Source: an uncultured Aquimarina sp. (GTDB lineage Bacteria > Bacteroidota > Bacteroidia > Flavobacteriales > Flavobacteriaceae). Taken from it: DNA of 64,000 nt. The stretch covers positions 1 to 64,000 of the forward strand of contig CANMKK010000021.1 in the NCBI GenBank assembly GCA_947498455.1, given 5' to 3'. The notes under the pieces were generated by a model. That model saw only the letters and a program-made list of their open reading frames with translations, was not told the DNA's origin and made no database searches. Numbering within the stretch: position 1 is the stretch's first letter; each line of letters starts with the position of its first letter. Below, piece after piece: positions 53,356-63,462 of the stretch. A program made the position numbers and the translations under genes.

Positions 53356-54993
53356 ATGATTACCGTAGATGGTTTAGCAGTAGAGTTTAGTGGAACAACC
53401 TTATTTAGTGATGTCAGTTTTGTAATTAATCCTAATGATAAAATCGCCCTGATGGGGAAGAACGGGGCAGGAAAATCAACCATGATGAAAATTGTTGCTG
53501 GTGTCCAAAAAGGAACAAGAGGAAAAGTAAGTTGTCCTAAAGATACTGTGATTGCTTATTTGCCACAACATCTGTTAACAGAGGATAACGCTACAGTTTT
53601 TGAAGAAGCATCAAAAGCTTTTAGTCATATTTTTAAAATGCGAGATGAGATAGATGCATTGAATAAAGCATTAGAAACACGTACGGATTATGAAAGTGAT
53701 GAGTACATGTCTATCATAGAAAAGGTGTCTGATTTAGGTGAAAAATTCTATGCATTAGAAGATGTGAATTACGATGCAGAGGTAGAGAAAGCTTTGAAAG
53801 GGTTGGGGTTCAGACAAGAAGATTTTGAGCGGCTTACTAGTGAGTTTAGTGGTGGATGGAGAATGAGAATAGAATTGGCCAAAATTTTATTACAAAAACC
53901 AGATCTAATTTTATTAGATGAGCCTACCAATCATATAGATATCGAATCCGTAATTTGGTTGGAAGATTTTCTGGTAAATAAAGCAAATGCGGTAATGGTA
54001 ATCTCTCATGATAGAGCTTTCATTGATAATATAACAAATCGTACTATAGAAGTTACGATGGGACGTATTTATGATTATAAAGCTAAATATACCCATTATC
54101 TGCAATTAAGAGAAGAAAGGAGGTCACATCAAATAAAAGCATATCAGGAGCAGCAAAAATTCATTGCTGATAACAGAGCTTTTATTGAACGTTTTAAAGG
54201 AACTTTTTCCAAAACAAATCAAGTAGCTTCTCGCGAAAGAATGCTAGAAAAACTAGAAATTATAGAAATTGATGAGATTGATAATTCAGCTTTGAAATTA
54301 CGTTTCCCTAAGGCTCAACGTTCTGGGGATTATCCAATAATTGTGGAAGAATTGACCAAGAAATATGATAATCATACCGTGTTTGAAAATGCAAACTTTT
54401 CTATTGCAAGAGGAGAAAAAGTGTCTTTTGTAGGTAGAAATGGAGAAGGGAAGTCTACCATGATAAAATCAATTTTAGGAGAAATTGATTTTGAAGGAAA
54501 ATGTAATTTAGGACATAATGTACAAGTAGGGTATTTTGCTCAAAACCAGGCAGCGTTATTAGACCCGGATTTAACTATTTTTCAGACGGTTGATGAGGTA
54601 GCAAAAGGAGATATTAGAACGCAGATTAAGAATATTCTAGGTCGTTTTATGTTCAAAGGGGATGATATAGATAAAAAGGTAGGAGTTTTATCTGGGGGAG
54701 AAAAGACTAGGCTTGCTATGGTTAAACTATTGTTAGAACCCGTGAATCTTTTGATACTGGATGAACCAACAAATCATTTAGATTTAAAATCTAAAGATGT
54801 TCTTAAGGAAGCTTTATTAGAGTTTGATGGAACTTTGGTGTTGGTATCTCATGATAGGGATTTTTTACAAGGTTTATCCCAAAAAGTATTTGAGTTTAAA
54901 GAAAGACGTGTAATAGAACATTTTGAAACAATTGATGCTTTTCTAGAACGTAACCGTATTAAGAGTATAAAGGAAATGGATTTAAATGTGTAG
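53356..54993 (+). CDS. ABC-F family ATPase (translation-associated)
   Basis: The 545-residue soluble protein has two NBDs and no membrane helices. The first has Walker A GKNGAGKST and signature FSGGWRMRIELAKIL; the second has GRNGEGKST and LSGGEKTRLAMVKLL. Walker B sequences LILLDEPTNHID and LLILDEPTNHLD are intact. The linker between domains is the usual ABC-F charged helix (PRSGDY-like PKAQRSGDYP). Such proteins (EttA, YbiT, YheS) act on the ribosome to relieve stalled or idle states. No antibiotic-resistance subclass can be assigned. Confidence 0.93.
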   Translation: MITVDGLAVEFSGTTLFSDVSFVINPNDKIALMGKNGAGKSTMMKIVAGVQKGTRGKVSCPKDTVIAYLPQHLLTEDNATVFEEASKAFSHIFKMRDEIDALNKALETRTDYESDEYMSIIEKVSDLGEKFYALEDVNYDAEVEKALKGLGFRQEDFERLTSEFSGGWRMRIELAKILLQKPDLILLDEPTNHIDIESVIWLEDFLVNKANAVMVISHDRAFIDNITNRTIEVTMGRIYDYKAKYTHYLQLREERRSHQIKAYQEQQKFIADNRAFIERFKGTFSKTNQVASRERMLEKLEIIEIDEIDNSALKLRFPKAQRSGDYPIIVEELTKKYDNHTVFENANFSIARGEKVSFVGRNGEGKSTMIKSILGEIDFEGKCNLGHNVQVGYFAQNQAALLDPDLTIFQTVDEVAKGDIRTQIKNILGRFMFKGDDIDKKVGVLSGGEKTRLAMVKLLLEPVNLLILDEPTNHLDLKSKDVLKEALLEFDGTLVLVSHDRDFLQGLSQKVFEFKERRVIEHFETIDAFLERNRIKSIKEMDLNV

Positions 54994-55022
54994 TTTTTTA
55001 CTATTTTTAGAGTCTGTTTATT

Positions 55023-55068
55023 AAAAAAAAATGCCTTCAAATAAGTGAAATTTGAAGGCATTTTTTTT
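55023..55068. terminator. Bidirectional terminator between ABC-F gene and pnp
   Basis: An A-run plus ATGCCTTCAAA pairs with TTTGAAGGCAT plus a T-run, loop about 9 nt. Because both arms carry A/T runs it can end transcription from either side: the ABC-F gene (stop 54993, plus strand) and pnp (stop 55086, minus strand). Confidence 0.93.
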
Positions 55069-55085
55069 AAGTATATAACCAGCGA

Positions 55086-57272
55086 TTATTTTTCTCTTCT
55101 TTCTGGTCTAGGTTTTCTATCACCTCTTGGTTTATCTCCTTCTGGTCTTGGAGGTCTAGGTAATAAAGCTTTTCTAGAAACTTTTTCCTTTCTCGTTCTG
55201 GAATCTATCCCAAAATACTTTACATCAAAAACATCACCCATGTTTACCACATCGCTAACATTTTCAGTACGTTCCCAAGCTAGTTCAGAAACGTGAAGTA
55301 ATACTTCGTTTCCTGGAGCTTCAATATATTCTACAACAGCACCAAAATCTAACATTTTGATCACTTTTACTTCGTATACGCTATTTACTACCGGTTTAAA
55401 AGTAATAGAATCGATTTTTGCCAATACAGCATCAATCCCTTCTTGGTTAGTTCCTAAGATTTCTACAATACCTTCTTCGGTAACAGGGTCTTCATTAATC
55501 ACAATGGTAGTACCAGTTTCTTTTTGTAATTCTTGGATTACTTTTCCTCCAGGTCCTATTAATGCACCAATATAATCTCCAGGAATAGTTTTGGTTACCA
55601 TTTTTGGAGCATGTGATTTTACATCTGTATTCGGTTCAGCAATAGTATCTGTAAGCTTCTCTAAGATATGAAGACGTCCGTCACGAGCTTGTTTTAGAGC
55701 ATTTACTAAAATCTCATAGCTTAATCCTTTTACTTTGATATCCATCTGACAAGCAGTAATACCATCTGCTGTACCTGTTACTTTAAAGTCCATGTCTCCT
55801 AAGTGATCTTCATCACCTAAGATATCAGATAATACAGCATATTTTCCTGAATCGCTATCCGAGATTAATCCCATTGCAATACCAGAAACTGGTTTCTTCA
55901 TTTGTACACCAGCATCCATCAATGCCATAGTTCCAGAACATACGGTAGCCATAGAAGAAGAACCGTTAGATTCTAGTACTTCTGATACTACACGTACAGT
56001 ATATGGACAATCCTCAGGGATCATTCCTTTAAGCGCACGTTGTGCTAAGTTACCATGACCAACTTCTCTACGAGATGTTCCTCTTATGGGGCGCGCTTCT
56101 CCTGTACAAAAAGGAGGGAAGTTGTAGTGTAGATAGAATGTTTCTTCTCCTTCATATGATGGCATATCTATCTGGTTTGCTTCTCTTGATGTTCCAAGGG
56201 TAACAGTTGCTAATGCTTGCGTTTCTCCTCTTGTAAATATTGAAGAACCATGTGTAGATGGTAAGTAATCTACTTCACACCAGATTGGTCTTATGTCCGT
56301 CGTTTTTCTACCATCCAGACGTAAACCTTCATTTAAAGTAAGATCACGAACAGCAGCTTTTTCTGCTTTTCCGTAATATTTAGAAACTAAACCTCCAAAA
56401 TCTTCAAGCTCTTCTTCTGAGAAAGTAGCAATGATTTCTTCTTTTATTTCAGAAAAAGCCAATCCTCTTTCTTTTTTCGAAGAACCTTGTTTGGCAACAG
56501 CATATACTTTATCATATGCCATGTCGTAAATTTTCTTAGCTAAATCTTCGTCATTTCTTTCTGGTTCATATTCACGTACTTCTTTCTTTCCGAAAGCTTC
56601 AGCTAATCTTTCCTGGGCAGCACATTGTATTTTGATAGCTTCATGAGCGAATTTGATAGCTTCTGTCATTTCTTCTTCAGAAATTTCATCCATCTCACCT
56701 TCTACCATCATTACTGAATCGGCAGAAGCGCCGATCATCATATCGATATCAGATTCTTCTAACTGTGCTCTTGTAGGGTTAATTATAAATTTACCATCTA
56801 CACGACCTACTCTTGCTTCAGATATGGCACATTCGAATGGAAAATCCGATAATTGGATAGCCGCAGAAGCTGCTAATCCAGCCATCGCATCCGGCATCAC
56901 TTCATCGTCATGAGACATTAGTTGGATCATTACCTGAGTCTCAGAATGATAATCTTTAGGGAATAGTGGACGTAGTACACGATCTACTAATCTCATTGTT
57001 AGTACTTCACCATCACTTGGTCTGGCTTCTCTCTTAAAAAAACCACCAGGATAACGACCTGCTGCGGCAAACTTCTCGCGATAGTCTACCGTTAATGGTA
57101 GAAAATCAACATCGCTTTGTTTGTAGTTAGAGACAACTGTACATAATAACATACATTTGCCAGACTGAACAACAACAGAGCCATGAGCCTGTTTTGCTAA
57201 TTTTCCGGTCTCTAAGGTGATTTGTCTTCCATCCCCTAGGTCGATGACCTCTTTATAAACTTTTGGAATCAT
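55086..57272 (-). CDS. pnp: Polyribonucleotide nucleotidyltransferase
   Basis: The start at 57272 ([16 protein letters not shown]) gives 728 residues; a longer frame from 57323 adds 17 unlikely residues. The protein has two RNase PH domains ([40 protein letters not shown]), then KH ([18 protein letters not shown]) and S1 ([20 protein letters not shown]) domains and an Arg/Pro-rich tail. It degrades RNA from the 3' end by phosphorolysis. rpsO lies upstream on the same strand, the classic rpsO-pnp order, but a terminator separates them. Confidence 0.98.
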   Translation of the reverse strand: MIPKVYKEVIDLGDGRQITLETGKLAKQAHGSVVVQSGKCMLLCTVVSNYKQSDVDFLPLTVDYREKFAAAGRYPGGFFKREARPSDGEVLTMRLVDRVLRPLFPKDYHSETQVMIQLMSHDDEVMPDAMAGLAASAAIQLSDFPFECAISEARVGRVDGKFIINPTRAQLEESDIDMMIGASADSVMMVEGEMDEISEEEMTEAIKFAHEAIKIQCAAQERLAEAFGKKEVREYEPERNDEDLAKKIYDMAYDKVYAVAKQGSSKKERGLAFSEIKEEIIATFSEEELEDFGGLVSKYYGKAEKAAVRDLTLNEGLRLDGRKTTDIRPIWCEVDYLPSTHGSSIFTRGETQALATVTLGTSREANQIDMPSYEGEETFYLHYNFPPFCTGEARPIRGTSRREVGHGNLAQRALKGMIPEDCPYTVRVVSEVLESNGSSSMATVCSGTMALMDAGVQMKKPVSGIAMGLISDSDSGKYAVLSDILGDEDHLGDMDFKVTGTADGITACQMDIKVKGLSYEILVNALKQARDGRLHILEKLTDTIAEPNTDVKSHAPKMVTKTIPGDYIGALIGPGGKVIQELQKETGTTIVINEDPVTEEGIVEILGTNQEGIDAVLAKIDSITFKPVVNSVYEVKVIKMLDFGAVVEYIEAPGNEVLLHVSELAWERTENVSDVVNMGDVFDVKYFGIDSRTRKEKVSRKALLPRPPRPEGDKPRGDRKPRPERREK

Positions 57273-57475
57273 ATTTTTTTTGATTCTAATCCTTTGGAAT
57301 TTTGTAATTATAGCAAATTCCAATAGATTTTATTAAACATTGGTTTCCGTCTTACTCGGACGGACAAGGTTGTGTTGTTGTAGTTGTTGTGCGACCAATG
57401 AAAAACTAAGGCGTTCATCTATTTTTTTTTAGGAAATAGATGCTTTAATTTTTAAATAATATAGTATTCTATAAT

Positions 57476-57508
57476 TAAAAAGAGAGGCACACGGCCTCTC
57501 TTTTTTTT
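57476..57508 (-). terminator. Intrinsic terminator of rpsO
   Basis: AGAGAGGC (57481-57488) pairs with GCCTCTCT (57494-57501). Minus-strand reading gives a T-run after the stem, and the plus strand also has a T-run at 57501-57508. It lies 3 bp past the rpsO stop. Confidence 0.92.
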
Positions 57509-57510
57509 GA

Positions 57511-57780
57511 TTATTTTCTTAATCCTAATTCTTTTACTATTGCACGATATCTTAAGATATCTTTTTTGATAAGATAATCGAGTAAATCTCTACGCTTACC
57601 TACTAATTTTACTAAAGAACGCTCTGTATTATAATCTTTACGATTCTTTTTTAAGTGCTCAGTTAAATGTGTAATTCTGTATGTAAACAGTGCAATTTGT
57701 CCTTCTGCTGTTCCGGAATCATTTTTTCCTTTTCCGTGTTTAGAGAAGATTTCTTCTTTTTTTTCTTTTGATAAATACAT
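57511..57780 (-). CDS. rpsO: 30S ribosomal protein S15
   Basis: The start at 57780 (MYLSKEKKEEIFSKHGKG) gives 89 residues, the standard S15 length; a frame from 57837 would add 19. GTAEGQIALFTYRITHLTEH and LVKLVGKRRDLLDYLIKKD are family signatures for 16S rRNA binding. It lies upstream of pnp as in many bacteria. Confidence 0.97.
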   Translation of the reverse strand: MYLSKEKKEEIFSKHGKGKNDSGTAEGQIALFTYRITHLTEHLKKNRKDYNTERSLVKLVGKRRDLLDYLIKKDILRYRAIVKELGLRK

Positions 57781-57940
57781 TCCAATATTATTTAAATGAT
57801 TTTTATGTATACATAGCATTCTGCTATCAGCGTGCAAATATACTATTTTTTAAGTAAGAATTCTGTTTTGAATAAAAAAAAGACTTCTACTCAAGTGTTT
57901 TGTAAACAATTGATACTTAGTGTTGTCTTGTGTATTAAAA

Positions 57941-57976
57941 AAACAAAGGATATTTGGTTATCGATATCCTTTGTTT
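57941..57976 (-). terminator. Intrinsic terminator of accD
   Basis: AAACAAAGGATAT (57941-57953) and ATATCCTTTGTTT (57964-57976) form a long stem with a 10-nt loop. On the minus strand a T-run follows. It lies 14 bp beyond the accD stop. Confidence 0.9.
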
Positions 57977-57989
57977 TTAATAATATTTC

Positions 57990-58850
57990 TTAATTCTGAG
58001 AAAGAGGTCTATTCATTATCAAATCTAAATATAGATTTACTTTCTGTTTTAAGTTTTGTCTCGGAGTAATAAAATCCAAGAAGCCATGTTCCTTTAGGAA
58101 CTCCGCGGTTTGAAATCCTTCAGGTAGTTCTTTTCCCGTGGTATCTCTTACAACTCTTGGTCCTGCAAAACCTATTAAAGCACCAGGTTCTGCAATATTA
58201 ATATCTCCTAGCATAGCAAATGAAGCCGTTGTTCCGCCAGTAGTCGGGTCGGTACATAAAGAAACATACGGAATTTTAGCATCTGCCAATTGTGCAAGTT
58301 TTGCAGAAGTCTTTGCCAATTGCATTAATGACAATGCAGCCTCCATCATACGTGCGCCTCCAGATTTTGAAATGATCATAAAAGGAATTTTGTGTTTCAA
58401 AGAATAATCTGCAGCTCTTGCAATCTTTTCGCCAACAACACTTCCCATCGAACCACCTATAAACGAAAAATCCATGCAAGCAATAACTAAGTCATTTCCA
58501 TTAGATTTTCCAACAGCGGTTCTAACAGCATCTTTTAGTTTTGTTTTTTCTTGCGCATCTTTAAGACGATCCGTATACTTTTTTTTGTCTTCGAATTTAA
58601 GAGGATCCTTGGATGTTAAGTTTTTATCGAGTTCTTTGAATGTATTATCATCAAATAAAATCTCGAAATACTCTTTACTACCAATTCTAACGTGGTATCC
58701 ATCTTCTGGACTTACATAGAAGTTTTTTTCAAGTTGCTCTGCATCTACTATTTTTCCAGTTGGGGATTTGTACCAAAGTCCTTTTGGGACATCTTTTTTG
58801 TCTTCAGTTGCTGTCTGTATCCCTTTTTGAGTTCTCTTAAACCAAGCCAT
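57990..58850 (-). CDS. accD: Acetyl-CoA carboxylase carboxyltransferase subunit beta
   Basis: The 286-residue protein begins [16 protein letters not shown]. The crotonase-like carboxyltransferase core contains [57 protein letters not shown] and [17 protein letters not shown], matching AccD. Residues 26-52 ([21 protein letters not shown]) occupy the place of the zinc ribbon, but all four Cys positions are replaced (Ser29, Gly32, Ser47, Asp50). It transfers carboxyl to acetyl-CoA in fatty-acid synthesis with AccA, which is elsewhere. Monocistronic, with its own terminator. Confidence 0.95.
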   Translation of the reverse strand: MAWFKRTQKGIQTATEDKKDVPKGLWYKSPTGKIVDAEQLEKNFYVSPEDGYHVRIGSKEYFEILFDDNTFKELDKNLTSKDPLKFEDKKKYTDRLKDAQEKTKLKDAVRTAVGKSNGNDLVIACMDFSFIGGSMGSVVGEKIARAADYSLKHKIPFMIISKSGGARMMEAALSLMQLAKTSAKLAQLADAKIPYVSLCTDPTTGGTTASFAMLGDINIAEPGALIGFAGPRVVRDTTGKELPEGFQTAEFLKEHGFLDFITPRQNLKQKVNLYLDLIMNRPLSQN

Positions 58851-58863
58851 AATTTATTGTATT

Positions 58864-58905
58864 AAAAAAGCTGAAACTCTTCGGGGTAAAGAAGGGTTTC
58901 AGCTT
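58864..58905 (-). terminator. Intrinsic terminator of fbaA
   Basis: AAGCTGAAACTCTT (58868-58881) pairs with AAGGGTTTCAGCTT (58892-58905) with one or two mismatches. Reading the minus strand, the stem is followed by TTTTTTAAT. It lies 8 bp beyond the fbaA stop and before accD. Confidence 0.92.
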
Positions 58906-58913
58906 GGTTTTTA

Positions 58914-59981
58914 TTATAATGTATTTACATTATTTAAATCTTCAAAAGCTTTTTTGAGACGGTTTTTAAAGGTGATTTCACCTTCTCGAAGCCACTTTCT
59001 TGGATCATAATATTTTTTATTAGGTTCTTCTGATCCTGCAGGGTTACCGATTTGTGTTTTCAGGTAATCAATCTTTCCTGTCATATAATCGCGTATACCT
59101 TCACAAAATGCAAATTGAAGATCCGTATCTATGTTCATTTTAATAACTCCATATCCTATTGCTTCTCTTATTTCTTCTAGAGTTGAGCCGCTTCCTCCAT
59201 GAAATACAAAATCGATGTGGTTATTCCCGACATTGTATTTTTCTGAAATAAACTCTTGAGAGTTTTTAAGGATTTTTGGAGTTAATTTTACATTACCAGG
59301 TTTGTATACTCCATGTACATTACCAAAAGCAGCAGCAACAGTGAATTTATCACTTATCTTGCTCAGTTCTTCATATGCATAGGCAACTTCTTCTGGTTGT
59401 GTGTATAATTTAGAATCATCTACGTCACTATTGTCTACTCCGTCTTCTTCGCCGCCGGTAATACCTAGTTCAATTTCTAAAGTCATACCCATTTTGCTCA
59501 TTCGAGAAAGGTATTCTTTACAAATTTCAATATTTTCTTCAATAGGCTCTTCTGATAAATCTATCATGTGAGAACTATATAAAGGTTTTCCGGTTTCTTT
59601 GTAGAACTTTTCTCCGGCATCTAATAATCCGTCGATCCAAGGAAGTAGCTTTTTTGCACAGTGGTCAGTATGCAAAATTACAGGAACTCCATAAGCTTCA
59701 GCCATTAAATGAACATGTTTTGCTCCAGCAATTGACCCTGCAATTGCAGCTTTTTGGTTTTCATTAGATAGCCCTTTTCCAGCATTAAATTGTCCTCCTC
59801 CGTTAGAGAACTGAATAATTACTGGTGAGTTTAATTCTGCTGCAGTTTCTAATACTGCATTGATAGAATTAGAACCAACTACATTAACTGCCGGTAAGGC
59901 AAAAGACTTTTCCTTCGCATACCTAAAAATAGCTTGGACTTCGTCTCCTGTAGCAACTCCTGGTTTGATGTTGTGACTCAT
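58914..59981 (-). CDS. fbaA: Class II fructose-bisphosphate aldolase
   Basis: The 355-residue enzyme has the zinc ligands and substrate motifs of the class II family: VILHTDHCAKKLLPWIDG, SSHMIDLSEEPIEENIEICK, VAAAFGNVHGVYKPG and FVFHGGSGSTLEEI. It splits fructose-1,6-bisphosphate in glycolysis and makes it in gluconeogenesis. Normal length and start (MSHNIKPGVATG). Confidence 0.97.
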   Translation of the reverse strand: MSHNIKPGVATGDEVQAIFRYAKEKSFALPAVNVVGSNSINAVLETAAELNSPVIIQFSNGGGQFNAGKGLSNENQKAAIAGSIAGAKHVHLMAEAYGVPVILHTDHCAKKLLPWIDGLLDAGEKFYKETGKPLYSSHMIDLSEEPIEENIEICKEYLSRMSKMGMTLEIELGITGGEEDGVDNSDVDDSKLYTQPEEVAYAYEELSKISDKFTVAAAFGNVHGVYKPGNVKLTPKILKNSQEFISEKYNVGNNHIDFVFHGGSGSTLEEIREAIGYGVIKMNIDTDLQFAFCEGIRDYMTGKIDYLKTQIGNPAGSEEPNKKYYDPRKWLREGEITFKNRLKKAFEDLNNVNTL

Positions 59982-60068
59982 AATTTACTTTTAGTTAATA
60001 AGCCTACAAAAGTAGTAAAATTATATGTAAAGGATTTTATTATTCAGGGTCAAAAAATATATGTTTTT

Positions 60069-62630
60069 TTAAAAAGGATAGTTAATTCCTACATTATAAA
60101 CTGCCTTAGAGAAATTATATCCTTTAAACCACCTTTGGTCTTCATCATTAGCGGGATTGAATGTTTTAAATCCTATATCAAATCGTACGACAAAGAAGTC
60201 AAAATCATATCGAAGTCCTAAACCACTTCCTACAGCGATTTCTTGGAGATCATCTAATTTAGAAAAAATAGCGTCTTCTTCTTCTACACTATCGAGAACA
60301 TTCCAGATATTTCCTGCATCAATAAAGAAAGCTCCTTTGAGCGCACCCAAAAGCCCATAACGATATTCTGCATTTAGCGCTATTTTCATGTTAGCTTCAT
60401 TAAATTCGTTTCGGCCACCGCTACTTCCGGGGCCTAAGTCATAAGGTAGCCAAGCACGGTTGTCATTAGGGCCACCTGCAAAAAAACTACGAGCGAATGG
60501 AATACTATTGGAATTGCCAAATGGAATAGCAATACCTCCAGAGGCTCTAATGGCCAATACATTTTTGCGGCCTAAATCCCAATGTTTAATATAATCAATT
60601 TCAGTTTTTGCATACTGAGAAAATTCTACATTGAGAATTTCAAATCGATCATTAGAATTCTTTTCTATTCCAGCAATATTAGAAATAGTACTTAAGACAT
60701 TACCGGCAAATTCTACTTTGACTCTGAATCTAGAAAAATTTTCATCGTATAAATTCTCTCGATTGTTTTTTATAAAGGTATAGTTTGATGCAAAAATAAG
60801 ATTGTCTTCTGTGAGTCTTTCTTTTCGCTCGTTGATGTTTTTTATTTCTTGTATTTGATTAAGGTTCAAGTTCTCATTAGGACTTGTTCCTAATGATTCC
60901 ACAAGAAAACTATCTGCACCTACAGGAATGGAAAGATTTCCGTTTTCTGCTACCAGAAAAGGAGAATTAGCATCAAGTACTTCTCTTGCAATATTATTTA
61001 AGCGGTCAAAGGAGTTTTCATATACCTTAAAATAGTTGTTCTTATTTAAGTTACGAACAAATTGTACGTTTATTAAATCTATCTGATTGGTGTACTTTAT
61101 ATTTGGTTTCCATTCGTAATTAAAAATAGCAGATACATTTTCTTTGTCTAGCCCAATGTTTTGCTGCGTGTTTATACCTAAAATAAGATTAGTGATAGGA
61201 GACATGTATTTTGGTATAATTCCACTAGTCTTCAATGGAAATATTATTTTAGGAAAAACTAATTTAAAATTAGCACCTATTTCAGAGATATTAAAGAATC
61301 TACCATCAGAAATTACAGGTTCTTTAGAAGAGCCGATGCTTCCTGTTACAGATACTTCAAAAATTTCTGCACCTCTAAAAACATTTCGAACCAGAAATGA
61401 ACCACCAAATCCAATACCGAATGTCTGAATGTTAGAAGTAGAAACATCAAATTCTACATTTGTACTATATTTCTTCTTAGGCGTCAATAAAACATTAGCA
61501 ATAAGGTCGGTTCCTTTGGGATCATTAGGGTCTACGGTATAACGAATGTTCGGGTACTTAAAAGTTCTAAGGTTGCTTACCTGATTGTATGTCAATGTTC
61601 TGTCTTTGTCTCTAAAGATTTCTCCAGGGGTTATTAATATAGAATTGGTAATTGCTTTGCGGGTGTATCTAAGTTTATCGTAGCTGTAGATATTGTACCC
61701 TTCGTATGAAACACTGTCTTTGGGTTGTAAATCTTTATTTTTGTATGAATAATCTGTGAAAACATTTACTTTACTTATTTTATGAACCTGAAATGGAATT
61801 GTTGTGGTGGTGTCACGATCTTTTATTTGCCTGTCATTGATCAGAAGGCTTAAATTTATTTTTTGATTAGTATTTACCGAATCGGCATTGAATTTTATAA
61901 ATTCTTTTTCGAAATGATACAATCCAGAATTCCTATATATAGAAGTGATTCTTTCTCTTTCGGTTTCTATATCTGATGTTTTATATTGTTTTCCAGAAAT
62001 TATACTCGACTTATCTTTATGGAGATTATAAATTGAGTCAGCTATTTTAGATTCGATATTAATCGTTAGCGAATCAATAAAATACGGTTTGTTTGGCTTT
62101 ACATAATATGAGACCGATGCTCTTTGGTTACCTTCTTGATTGATTTTATAATTAGCTTCGATATTAAACCAGCCATTATTCCAGTAATATGATTGTAATC
62201 TTTTTATAGAGCGTTTTATTTTCGACTCGTTTACAATCACAGGTGATTCTCCGGTTTCTTTTAGCCATTCGTTAAAACCATTCCAACCTTGCCCTAATCT
62301 ATTCACTTGTTTTTTTGATAAAAAACGAATCATCTTTTTTTCTAAGCTTGGTTTTCTTTCCAACCAAGAATGATACGAAGAATCTGCATTTATCTTAGCT
62401 AGATTGTATATGTGTAATCTTAATGGGGTGCCAAAAAGAGGGAGCTTAGTGTTTCTTTTTTGGTATAATTGATTATATAATTTAGGATCCTTTGTTTTAG
62501 TACTATCAACATAAATTTCATTCTTGGTCAATAAAGAATCACTTTCTGGTACTCTTTTAATAACATTACATGAAATTAAAAAAATTGTAGATACTACAAC
62601 AAACACTATTTTTGTGAGAATATATTTCAA
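60069..62630 (-). CDS. tamL: TamL-type BamA/TamA-family outer membrane lipoprotein
   Basis: The 853-residue protein has a lipoprotein signal (FLISC, lipobox Cys21) followed by NVIKRVPESDSLLTKNEIYV. POTRA-like domains cover residues about 30-430, and a C-terminal Omp85 barrel follows. The barrel has FFAGGPNDNRAWLPYDLGPG (the conserved FxxGG/RG-type motif), and the end is SKAVYNVGINYPF. It fits TamL, the lipidated TamA variant of Bacteroidota, inserting outer membrane proteins with TamB. Divergent from the methyltransferase gene, 37 bp away. Confidence 0.9.
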   Translation of the reverse strand: MKYILTKIVFVVVSTIFLISCNVIKRVPESDSLLTKNEIYVDSTKTKDPKLYNQLYQKRNTKLPLFGTPLRLHIYNLAKINADSSYHSWLERKPSLEKKMIRFLSKKQVNRLGQGWNGFNEWLKETGESPVIVNESKIKRSIKRLQSYYWNNGWFNIEANYKINQEGNQRASVSYYVKPNKPYFIDSLTINIESKIADSIYNLHKDKSSIISGKQYKTSDIETERERITSIYRNSGLYHFEKEFIKFNADSVNTNQKINLSLLINDRQIKDRDTTTTIPFQVHKISKVNVFTDYSYKNKDLQPKDSVSYEGYNIYSYDKLRYTRKAITNSILITPGEIFRDKDRTLTYNQVSNLRTFKYPNIRYTVDPNDPKGTDLIANVLLTPKKKYSTNVEFDVSTSNIQTFGIGFGGSFLVRNVFRGAEIFEVSVTGSIGSSKEPVISDGRFFNISEIGANFKLVFPKIIFPLKTSGIIPKYMSPITNLILGINTQQNIGLDKENVSAIFNYEWKPNIKYTNQIDLINVQFVRNLNKNNYFKVYENSFDRLNNIAREVLDANSPFLVAENGNLSIPVGADSFLVESLGTSPNENLNLNQIQEIKNINERKERLTEDNLIFASNYTFIKNNRENLYDENFSRFRVKVEFAGNVLSTISNIAGIEKNSNDRFEILNVEFSQYAKTEIDYIKHWDLGRKNVLAIRASGGIAIPFGNSNSIPFARSFFAGGPNDNRAWLPYDLGPGSSGGRNEFNEANMKIALNAEYRYGLLGALKGAFFIDAGNIWNVLDSVEEEDAIFSKLDDLQEIAVGSGLGLRYDFDFFVVRFDIGFKTFNPANDEDQRWFKGYNFSKAVYNVGINYPF

Positions 62631-62667
62631 TCCAGATTAATTAGAGTGTCAAAAATACATTATTTGT

Positions 62668-63396
62668 ATGGTTAGCAAAAACCAAAAGAAACTAATAAAG
62701 AGTTTATATCAAAAAAAGTACCGAAAACAACATGGGTTGTTTGTGGCAGAAGGTAAGAAAGTAATTAATGAGCTATTAATTGCTGGTTTAGAGCTGCAAG
62801 CTATTTATACATTAGATCAGTTATATTTTAATACAGATGAGGATCATACGTTTATTGTTACAGAAGAGGAGTTAAAGAGTATCAGTTTTCTAACCACTCC
62901 ACAAGCAGCTTTAGCAGTATTTTATATTCCTAAAACTATATGGGAGCAATCCAATGGAATTACGCTAGTTTTAGATGATATACGTGACCCAGGAAACCTT
63001 GGGACAATAATCCGTTTATGTGATTGGTTTGGTATCAGTGACTTAGTGTGTTCTGAGCAAACTGTAGATTGTTATAATCCAAAAGTTGTTCAGGCCACAA
63101 TGGGATCTATTATTAGGGTGCGGATTGTATATACAAATCTAGAGGTATTTATAAATTCTCAAAAAAACGAATTACCAGTTTTTGGTACCTTTATGGATGG
63201 CAGTAATATTCATAAAGAAAAATTACCCGAACGTGGTATTATAGTTATGGGTAATGAAGCAAATGGAATATCACCGAAAATAGAAAATTTAATTACTCAT
63301 CGTGTAACCATCCCTAGATTTGGGCAAATACAGGAAACAGAAAGTCTTAATGTAGCAACTGCAACAGCAATTGTTCTAAATGAATTTAAGCGATAA
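62668..63396 (+). CDS. TrmH/SpoU-family RNA 2'-O-methyltransferase
   Basis: The 242-residue protein has an N-terminal substrate-binding part (YQKKYRKQHGLFVAEGKKVI) and the SPOUT knot motifs RDPGNLGTIIRLCDWFG, VVQATMGSIIRV and a C-terminal RGIIVMGNEANGIS with IPRFGQIQETESLNVATATA. It methylates ribose of an RNA nucleotide using S-adenosylmethionine; tRNA or rRNA target cannot be told. In Flavobacteriaceae a gene of this kind commonly neighbours tamL and porT. Confidence 0.92.
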   Translation: MVSKNQKKLIKSLYQKKYRKQHGLFVAEGKKVINELLIAGLELQAIYTLDQLYFNTDEDHTFIVTEEELKSISFLTTPQAALAVFYIPKTIWEQSNGITLVLDDIRDPGNLGTIIRLCDWFGISDLVCSEQTVDCYNPKVVQATMGSIIRVRIVYTNLEVFINSQKNELPVFGTFMDGSNIHKEKLPERGIIVMGNEANGISPKIENLITHRVTIPRFGQIQETESLNVATATAIVLNEFKR

Positions 63397-63462
63397 TTTA
63401 TTCACTAAGTGAGATTGTTCATTTTGTATAGCTTAATTCTTTTGAGTCTATCTTACGAAGTT

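Noticed and set aside
53183..53359. A 58-residue plus-strand frame (MKEDHCHLLIGNFLRKKR start) upstream of the ABC-F gene
   Set aside because: It covers the probable promoter, overlaps the ABC-F start, and its composition is unlike flanking genes. I see no sign of real coding.
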